Assembly: GCA_020746835.1 (NCBI GenBank)
Contig: JAGPNK010000004.1
Location: 2,542,001 to 2,606,000, forward strand
Source of the DNA: Stachybotrys elegans
Taxonomy: Eukaryota > Ascomycota > Sordariomycetes > Hypocreales > Stachybotryaceae
Reading direction: 5' to 3'
DNA length: 64,000 nt
Shown: positions 56,625 to 64,000 of the stretch, one piece after another
Layout: the number at the start of each line of letters is the position of its first letter
Numbering within the stretch: position 1 is the stretch's first letter
Program-made: the position numbers and the translations under genes
The notes under the pieces: generated by a model
The model's database searches: none
What the model saw: only the letters and a program-made list of their open reading frames with translations
What the model was told of the DNA's origin: nothing

Positions 56625-57953
56625 ATGGCAGATCAACAGGAACAATTCAAGGTGGCCATTGTGGGCGGTGGGCTGTCGGGCCTGGCTGTCGCCGTGCACC
56701 TCGAGACCCTGGGCATAGACTGGTTCATCCTAGAGTCTTACAAGGAGATTGCACCGGAGCTGGGCGCCAGCATCGGCCTCGCGCCCAACGGCATGCAGAT
56801 TCTCGACCAGCTCGGTGTCTACGATCAAGTCGCCTCCCAGTCCGGCACGGCGTCCTCTGTCGCCGCCTTTGACGGCGATGGCAACAAGCTCTACGACTTC
56901 GAGCTGCTCCCGCGCATGAGAGCCAACCACGGCTTCGACCTGCGCTTCACGGAGCGCCGTACCGTGCTCCAGGTCCTCCATGAAAAGATCCAGGCCAAGG
57001 ACAAGATACACGTCGGACAGCGCGTGGACAAGATTGGGCACGTCGGCGACAAGGTCCAGCTCACGACTCGCGAGGGCAGCTCATTCACAGCAGACATTGT
57101 CATCGGAGCCGATGGCATTCACAGTCCCGTCCGCGGTGAGATGTGGCGCATCGCAGCTGAGGATGGCTCCAAGGTCTTTGGCGACAACCCCGGCGCCGAT
57201 GTCGCCACCGACTATGGCTGCACCTTTGGCATCTCGGAGCCGACAAACGGCATCAAGGAGGGAGTCATTCGCCAAGTCCACAAAAAGGACACCGCCATTG
57301 GCTTCATCACCGGACGCAACGACGTCGTCTACTGGTTTCACTTCTTCAAGCTCCCGCAGCGCCACATGGGGCTCGACTTCCCGCGCTTCACCGAGGAGGA
57401 CGAGGCCAAGTTCATCACTCCCGACTTGGACCGCCTGATGGACACGGGCACCACGTTTGGCGACATCTACAAGCGGAAGCGCGTCTCCATCATCACGCCC
57501 CTCCCCAACCACGGCTTCCCTCGCTGGCACTACCGCCGCATCATGTGCGTCGGCGATGCCGTGTGCAAGTCGCAGCCCATTGCCGGCCAGGGCGGCTGCA
57601 GCGCGCTCGAGTCAAGCGTTGCGCTCGTCGACACGCTGTACGCAGCCCTCAAGGCCAACGATATGAAGCCTCTGTCCAACGACCAGGTTGAGGCCGTCTT
57701 CACCAAGACGACCCAGGTACGCAGCAAGCGCTCTGCCTCGGTTGTTGGCGAGGGCCTTCTGTACATGAAGCTCGCGTCTTGGTCCAACACCATTCTCCGC
57801 CTCATCGACTCGTACCTTGTCGCTCTTGTCCCCAAGAACACCCTTGTCGACCTGATGTTTGCTGGTGCTGCTGGGGGCTATCACTCCAACACCCTACCTG
57901 AACCTGTGCCCAAGTATGTACTAGGTTCAGGGGAGGCAGTGGTCAAGGCGTGA
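56625..57953 (+). CDS. FAD-dependent (group A) monooxygenase, 442 aa
   Basis: Intronless. The ATG at 56625 (MADQQEQFKVAIVGGG) is chosen because the dinucleotide-binding motif follows directly; the frame extends upstream but without family features. Motifs: GGGLSGLAVAVHLE (14-27, Rossmann GxGxxG), GASIGLAPNGMQIL, the DG motif GADGIHSPVRGEMW (161-174) and the second FAD motif CVGDAVCKSQPIAGQGGCSALES (308-330), where the usual GDAAH is GDAVC. A hydrophobic C-terminal segment (IDSYLVALVPKNTLVDLMFAG) is common in paxM-like fungal members that act on lipophilic terpenoids. It uses NAD(P)H and oxygen to hydroxylate or epoxidise a substrate. No terpene or polyketide synthase is nearby. Confidence 0.9.
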   Translation: MADQQEQFKVAIVGGGLSGLAVAVHLETLGIDWFILESYKEIAPELGASIGLAPNGMQILDQLGVYDQVASQSGTASSVAAFDGDGNKLYDFELLPRMRANHGFDLRFTERRTVLQVLHEKIQAKDKIHVGQRVDKIGHVGDKVQLTTREGSSFTADIVIGADGIHSPVRGEMWRIAAEDGSKVFGDNPGADVATDYGCTFGISEPTNGIKEGVIRQVHKKDTAIGFITGRNDVVYWFHFFKLPQRHMGLDFPRFTEEDEAKFITPDLDRLMDTGTTFGDIYKRKRVSIITPLPNHGFPRWHYRRIMCVGDAVCKSQPIAGQGGCSALESSVALVDTLYAALKANDMKPLSNDQVEAVFTKTTQVRSKRSASVVGEGLLYMKLASWSNTILRLIDSYLVALVPKNTLVDLMFAGAAGGYHSNTLPEPVPKYVLGSGEAVVKA

Positions 57954-58938
57954 TAAGAGATACAGGCTTTTTGAAGGACTGGATAATGGCATCGCTCGTA
58001 CTGCTAATAGATTTCATTATTCACGTAATGTTGTATTCCTTTCTCGCCATCTCCTTCCTGCCTGTCCCGGAAAAGTTGAATCGTTGGTCGAAGGATCAAG
58101 GTCAGCCCAACCCAGCCAGGGCTGCCAGTCTGTCGGGAGTCACCCTTGCTTGGCCTTTCATGCTTCAAAGTCCGATTGTCCGGAGGGCCACTTCAGGCCC
58201 ACAGTCTCCATGGTCTATTGTTCCACATTCTCCCAGCCAAGACCTCAATTCACCCCGTAAGGGTACAGCTGTCTGATGGAGTCAGCTTGTTCATTCGATT
58301 AGTGGGATCTTGTCAATATCCATGTAGCAATATCCCTTGAACAACAAGATAACAGTCCTTGTAATTTGGTGGGAAGAGAATTCCTTGTTGCCGCGATCTG
58401 GACGTCGGTCGGCGTCAAGTGGTCAAGACCTCATTTCATACTCCGCGTCTAACCCCCAGTTGCCTCCATTATCCACGCCAAGGATGCCGTGCCCACCAAG
58501 TGCCGAGTTGCAGACTTAACTTGTAGTAAGGAGAGGGCCTTAGTGTGAAGCAGCCCCTGGACCGAGTTGCAAGAGACTACTAGCCGTGCTCCATTCTCTA
58601 ACGGCCGACTAGCAACCGGTACGTATGGCTGATCGCAAACAGTTTCCCAAATAACCATCCCCCCCACGCTGATCACGGCACCTTCTCGTCACTGACTGGA
58701 TCAAATTGTTGGTGAATGGATCCTCACTCGGAAACCATCCCCCTCGTTCGATGTCGGGATGATTCACGGCTGTTGTAGGTGAAATTGCTCTACTTTTGAT
58801 CGTCAAATGGCTGTGGATTCGGATTTTTAAGCCTAAGTTGAAATACGAACTAATCATCTTCCATCTTTTGAATACAATGGAACACCTCAACGCCGTTACC
58901 CTTCATTTTCCCTATCGCAACTAGCAAGGCAGCCAGGG
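57954..58938. other. Intergenic spacer between convergent genes
   Basis: About 1 kb between the 3' ends of the FAD monooxygenase and the SGNH/FG-GAP gene. No coding region recognised. Confidence 0.5.
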
Positions 58939-61900
58939 TTAACCGCTTAGCAAGTTTTGCAGTATTATGCTTGGCAAAGTTGAATTCGAGGGCATGTCCA
59001 GTGTGCCGGTGCCCGTCGTATTCACTGGCACGCCTGGTCGAATCCGCATCTCGCCCGCTTCGTTCTCCGGCTGGGTAGATTGGGCTGATCCTCCGTCCCA
59101 CTCACAATACAGCGATGGAATGAGCGAGTTACCGGCACCATTCCCGCACTTGATGGTTTCCCCGAATTTATTCGACTTGTAGCAGTGGATGCCCGACACT
59201 CCGTCGCAAACCAGCCTTCCGACATTGTAGGGCGAGCCTTGAAAATAACACGTCTTCCCGTAAGGTCCTGAAACACCCCAGTCCTTCATCCAGAAAGACG
59301 TGGGGAAGTCATCATCCCTCTCTTCTTTGAGCTGCACGCTGGCTAAGACGTCGGAATCGACTGGATAAATGGCACCGATGCAGGTTGCCAGGTCATCGGA
59401 CGTTTCTTTACCGACGTGATGTTCGTAGACAGTCCACCAGTGAAGGTCGTTGCGCCTGTGGTTGATAAACTTGTTGATTGTGATCCCGTGAGACCTCTTG
59501 GAGCTCTGTGTGTCGCCGCAGCCGTTGAGCCACGCCGCAATAGCGCCCGTGTTGGGATCGACGGGCACGTAGTCGCTGCGTCCGGACGGCAGTAGCTTCG
59601 CGTACTTAACGTTGGCTCCTGATGTCCCCACGCCGCCGGCAATCTCGCCTCCAGCACGCCAGGTAGGCTTTTTGGGGTAATCGTTATACCAAACCAGGGC
59701 ATGGCCATCTATCTTGCGAGTCCAGACATAATCTGCCTTGCCATCGCCGTTGATATCAACAAGCTCAATCTCATCTGGTGACTGTCCAATGCCCGAGGCG
59801 TCGGCGTCGGGCATCGCCCTGTATATGGGTCCATCATTGACGGGACTCCATACGTTACGGTAGATTGTGGTGCCACCGTTATCCTTTAAGAAGATGTAGT
59901 CGTCGCGCTGGGGCAAGTTAGCAACAGCCGTTCTTCATTCACACACTCCCAAGCTACGCCTGATATTGGAAAAAGGATTCACTTACACCGTCTCCGTCGA
60001 TGTCAGCAATTCGAACCCTCTTTCCAGGTCCGAGGCCGGATGCAATGGTGCCGATAGGGTTGAACTTCCAGCCGTAATCGGAAAACGCCGATGACTTGCT
60101 CGCTCCGGCGTTTAGATAGGCTTTGATCGCGCCAGTCTTGGGATTAATGTCGAGATAATCAGCAAGTCCGTTGCTTGGGTGCTTCTGTCAGTACTATGCA
60201 GCAGGGGGACATGTGTGAAGACTTACCCATCAATATCTCCAAAGACAACTTGGGAGGACGGTGCGGCGCCAGAAGCAATCGGGTTGCCCTTGTTCAAAGG
60301 CGACCATCTCCAACCAAGGCTGTCCCCGCTATCCACGCCCTTGTTCAAGCTGCCGAGCCATTAGAATGGACATCCAACGCAGAATAGAGGCCAACTTACT
60401 AGACGGTGGGAGCTCCTGAGCTGGGATCAACCCAAATGTAATCATCCAGGCCGTCACCATCCATATCAGCGAAGTGGACATTGTCTCGGGCCATCCAGTC
60501 GTCTGTCTCGCCGCGGTTGTACCACACATACAGCGCGCCGTTGTCACCCACAAAGACGTAGTCGTCCTTACCGTCTCCGTCCATGTCGGCCAACCTGATA
60601 TCCTCAGGTTTCTGGTGGATTCCCTCAGCGATTATCTTTGAGCCGCCTTGGTTAACGTATACGGGTACGCCCTCTCGGTTTGTAGGCTGGTTGAGAAATC
60701 CTGTGAGGCCACCGTCGTTGTCCCAGATCAGGTAGTCTAAGAAAAATGTGTCAGTACAGTTCATATGGCGTTACTGATTGAGATTCAACTTACCATCGCG
60801 TCCATCTCCGTTCATCTAGACGCGCCGCCAATGTCAGCTGTGGCCAAGAGAAAGGGGGAAAGGCAGACTCACGTCTGCGAAGACTATCTTGGAGATGTCA
60901 CTGGAAGCGCCAGTCGCGATGCCACCCATGGCGCGAAACAAAACGTCTTGGCCACCCGGGGATCCCGTGTTCATGTGATGCTTGAGGGATCCGCCCTTTC
61001 CAATGTAGACGTAGTCAGCCCTACCGTCGCCATTGATATCGGGGAAGCGAAGCGTCTTGAGATTGGCATAGGGAACGCCTGATGCAATCTCACCACCAGC
61101 AACAAACTTCCAGCCGTTGACCCAGTTGTCGTCAGGACCGTAGTTCCACCACACGCGCACGGATCCCTTTCGGCCATCAACAACAAGGTAGTCGTCCATC
61201 TATAGCATGTTAGTATAGATCTCCATCGGCACGGCATGAGGGCAAGAAGAGGAGGAAAATGGATTTGACGCACCCCATCGCCGTTCATATCCTGCACAGT
61301 CGTCAGTAAATGTTACACAAGTATTTCTCAAATGAAGTACTCACAGCCAGGAAGATGGTCTCTGAGGGACCAACACCACTCCCAATGATGCTATTGTTGT
61401 TTCCGGCAGGAGACCAGGGCTCGGGGAGATTATTGAGCCAGCACCGTATCTCGCCCGTCTGCGGATGTATCCAAACGTAATCTTACAAGTCTCGTTAGCG
61501 TTCCAGTCCAGTATCGTGTACGTGCATGTCATAGACTTACCAGCCTTCCCATCCCCATTCATGTCATGGAGCCTGACACCGCTGTTCCCCCATCCAAGAC
61601 CGGCCGCAACCTTGCCAGCCTCGCGCCAGTCCCGGCGATACTTCCAGGAGCCAGATTTGCCAACGCCGCCAAGGGCAATCTTACCGGAAGCCTTCCAGTT
61701 AGGGTTGCCGTTACAGACAGCAGGCTTATCATGGCCTCCCTGGGCGGCGGCTGCGGCATCCCTTACTGCGTCCTTGGATGTGACCTGGATAGGTAGGGTG
61801 CCCCAGTCAGGTGGCGGAATGTTACCGTCAAGCCCCTCATTGCTGCTGCGAGTTGGGTCAGACCCGACGGGGTCTTTGATCCAGCTCTTGGGGATCTGGT

Positions 61901-64000
61901 GAATGAAGCTGTACCAATAGTTGCCCATTATCTTGTATCCGTCAGGCGTGGGATGGATACAGTCTGTCAGATCGGATGTCTTGAAAGAAGTGAAGTCAAC
62001 GGCCAAGACGTGTTCGCCTCTATCCTTGCGTGACTGGACCACTCCGGGGATCAAACTTTGGTACTGCTTGGTAGCCGGTGACTGGTCCTCGTTGCATGTA
62101 TTGATGATCATGGCAACGAGAATAGTGGCATCGGGGCACGCTTCGATCATTTTGTCAATCATCTTGCCGAGTCTGTCCGCAGCACCCGCCGGGTCATTAC
62201 CCTCGGTGGAGATGGCTCTATTGGGATTCATGTCATTTGTGCCAGCTGCGACGAGAATGATGTTGGGTCGCTGCTTGAGGGATGCTTCGGCGTGGTCTGA
62301 GATGTACTGAATCGTCTTACCAGACCAAGCTGCCTGTGTCGCTCTTCAGTTAGATATTGCCACAGAAGGAGGGATTGCATGTCCTTACAAAGTATCCATC
62401 GTCCATGGAACCAGCCGAGCTCGTACCGGCAAACACCACTTCGTCGCCTGGATTCAGATCAGAAAGGTAATCTCACAGGTAAAGTTTTGCTTTACTTACC
62501 GGACAAGTCGTTCTTGAGCTGGCGACGATAGCCATCACCGTCACCTCGACCCGGAAAACCCACGGTGATCGAGTCTCCAACAGGTAGAATCCGTAGCTTG
62601 GTGCCTTTCTTGACAGACTTTCCGGCAGCCTCCTCTTTGTACTTTAAGACGGTCTCAACGTTGTCATCGGGGTCAATCGGACACGTAGCGGGTTCGCCGA
62701 GCAGCGGGAGCTCGTCCCAAGAGTGGGCGGCTCGATTTTTGTTGGCGATTTCAAAAATGATGCGATTTGAGATGATCATGTGAAGCAGGACCTGCGGGTG
62801 GAAGACACGCCCATATCTGAAAGTCGATGGTCAGCAAATGTTGGTACCAGGTGTGAAGTACGTACCCATCAGGTAAAAGGGATGGGACAAGCCGTTCATT
62901 TGCTCTCATTTCATTTTCGCTGAGGGCATTGAATACAGTCCTCGCATCGTCTTCTATCATGTCGGCGTGTTTGAGCTCTGCCTCCTCATCCAGAAATTCA
63001 ACAGCACGCGCGAAAGTGTTGACGTCTCCCTCGAAAGTAAACTCTCCATGCTCCAGTACGCTGCGTTTCCACGGACGGGTACCAAATGGATCAGTTGAAT
63101 GGATTCTGTAAAACATGGACCGGGCGCTGGGCATTACTATGGTTAGCTACGAAATTCCCGCTGAAGTAGCGCACACGAAGATCAACTTACGTTTCGCCAG
63201 AGGTATCCAATATCGAGCCCTCATCGACACCTGGTTCACAGAATCGACCCTTGAATCGTCCGACAAATTCGTCATAGTCAACAAAGGTGACTTGGTCTCC
63301 GGCGCGGTCTACTGCGGCTTTCTGTAGGGTGGTCAGACAAGATGTTCAAGCGCTGAACATTAATAGAATCGATCAAATACGTACCAGCTGCTTGTTCATT
63401 CGATCCACCAGACCGTTCATAACTATCCTATTGAACTTGTCCAACCTGGCAGCCGGGAGCCAGAGTGAAGCTGCCTTCTATGTGCAGATGAAATTGTCAG
63501 CTTGTGTAACTGTTGGCGGTCAGCATTGGTACTTACATATAGCCAAAGCGACCAAGAAACCTCATCACAGTTATCAGTATACTCTTCAGAGAAGAATTTG
63601 GCATATCTATAAGTCGTATACGTGAATTAGCATCAAGGGGGTAGGTTCCAAGTTAGAGTTCGGGTCGTACCCGGTGTAGTAGATGTGTCCGCTATAGGAG
63701 TGTCAGCAAGTATTCGTCGAATGATAGGATATAAGGAACTGACTCTGAGGCAAGCTTCTTTTTAGCATCACCAATGAGCTTGTCGAGCTTATTGGCGAAC
63801 TCCGATGAAGCAATGATCTCATCGGATCTAGTTAGTTGGCCAGGGCAGCCACGGGAAGCATCTTCCCAGGTGATCCATTGAGCCCATTTTTGCTGGAACA
63901 ATTCGGCAATCTTTCCCACGAGGCCCTGTTCCGGCCTGAGAGCAAGCCATTGGAAAACGCATTGGTTCAAGATTTTGACGAGCTCAGCGTCGTTACCACC
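58939..64000 (-). CDS. Multidomain SGNH hydrolase: two SGNH domains plus FG-GAP calcium-loop repeats, 5' end outside window
   Basis: Seventeen exons are visible: >64000-63744, 63691-63671, 63606-63537, 63477-63385, 63321-63191, 63126-62866, 62816-62500, 62447-62389, 62333-61541, 61481-61345, 61291-61274, 61199-60873, 60815-60794, 60736-60400, 60349-60227, 60173-59987 and 59907-58939. Together they code 1373 residues without a frame break. The first SGNH domain (SEST-like) enters at its GGND block, continues with IYYTGYAKFF and ARSMFYRIHSTDPFGTR, and ends with FHPQVLLH. The second is complete: LPVGDSITVG (near 62578), VAAGTNDMNPN and DCIHPTPDGY. At least nine Dx(D/N)GxGxxDY calcium loops follow, as in FG-GAP/VCBS beta-propellers. 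The C-terminal domain has several cysteines. It is probably a secreted carbohydrate or lipid esterase; the signal peptide would lie outside the window. Confidence 0.88.

Noticed and set aside
1..64000. CRISPR arrays, bacterial operons, ribosome binding sites
   Set aside because: The window is eukaryotic: genes have spliceosomal introns and fungal families, and no regularly spaced repeats were seen.

Overview
The window is nuclear DNA from a filamentous ascomycete (Pezizomycotina, most likely a Sordariomycete). Genes are interrupted by short introns (about 50-110 nt) with GTAAGT/GTRNGT donors, CTGAC/CTAAC-type branch points and YAG acceptors. The protein repertoire is typical of such fungi: Pth11/SAT4-type rhodopsin-like membrane proteins, a CFEM receptor, a HET-domain protein, a GPI-type cutinase, a fungal transcription factor without zinc finger, 2EXR-like and F-box proteins, and small secreted cysteine-rich proteins. 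The species cannot be named from the sequence alone.

Layout. 0-8 kb: the 5' part of a CoA-transferase family III gene leaving the left edge, a 2EXR-like ORF, a transcription-factor-like gene, and two relics (a MULE transposase and a type-B carboxylesterase). 8-20.6 kb: a four-exon small secreted protein, a heavily frameshifted GH88 unsaturated glucuronyl hydrolase pseudogene, a SAT4-type rhodopsin-like protein, a gypsy-like scrap, and a CFEM-GPCR. 21-35.8 kb: a secreted class II-type heme peroxidase, a 1371-residue protein of unknown function, a GPI-type cutinase, an F-box protein and a second small secreted protein. 38-50 kb: an amidase whose start codon forms its own coding exon, a broken XPB/Ssl2 (TFIIH helicase) copy, a HET-ankyrin protein with 42-bp internal repeats, a three-exon cytochrome P450 and a SnoaL-like protein. 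51-58 kb: a Gfd2-like DEDDh-nuclease-fold protein, a hypothetical protein, a Pth11-like receptor, a Tc1/mariner-type MITE and an FAD monooxygenase. 59-64 kb: a very large secreted-type gene leaving the right edge, with two successive SGNH hydrolase domains and a calcium-loop FG-GAP repeat array.

How it hangs together. This is an accessory-type region: low gene density, long empty spacers, many secreted or surface proteins (peroxidase, cutinase, SGNH/FG-GAP protein, two small secreted proteins, three 7TM proteins) and several decayed genes. Some genes (P450, SnoaL-like, FAD monooxygenase) are tailoring-type enzymes, but no polyketide, peptide or terpene synthase is visible, so a biosynthetic cluster is not demonstrated.

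The most unusual items are the XPB/Ssl2 copy that lost its DEVH region yet keeps long open frames on both sides, and the SGNH/FG-GAP gene whose introns fall repeatedly in or next to the calcium loops, giving 18- and 22-nt micro-exons. Exon coordinates were read by eye from splice signals and reading-frame continuity. For every multi-exon model given as complete, the exon lengths add up to a whole number of codons.
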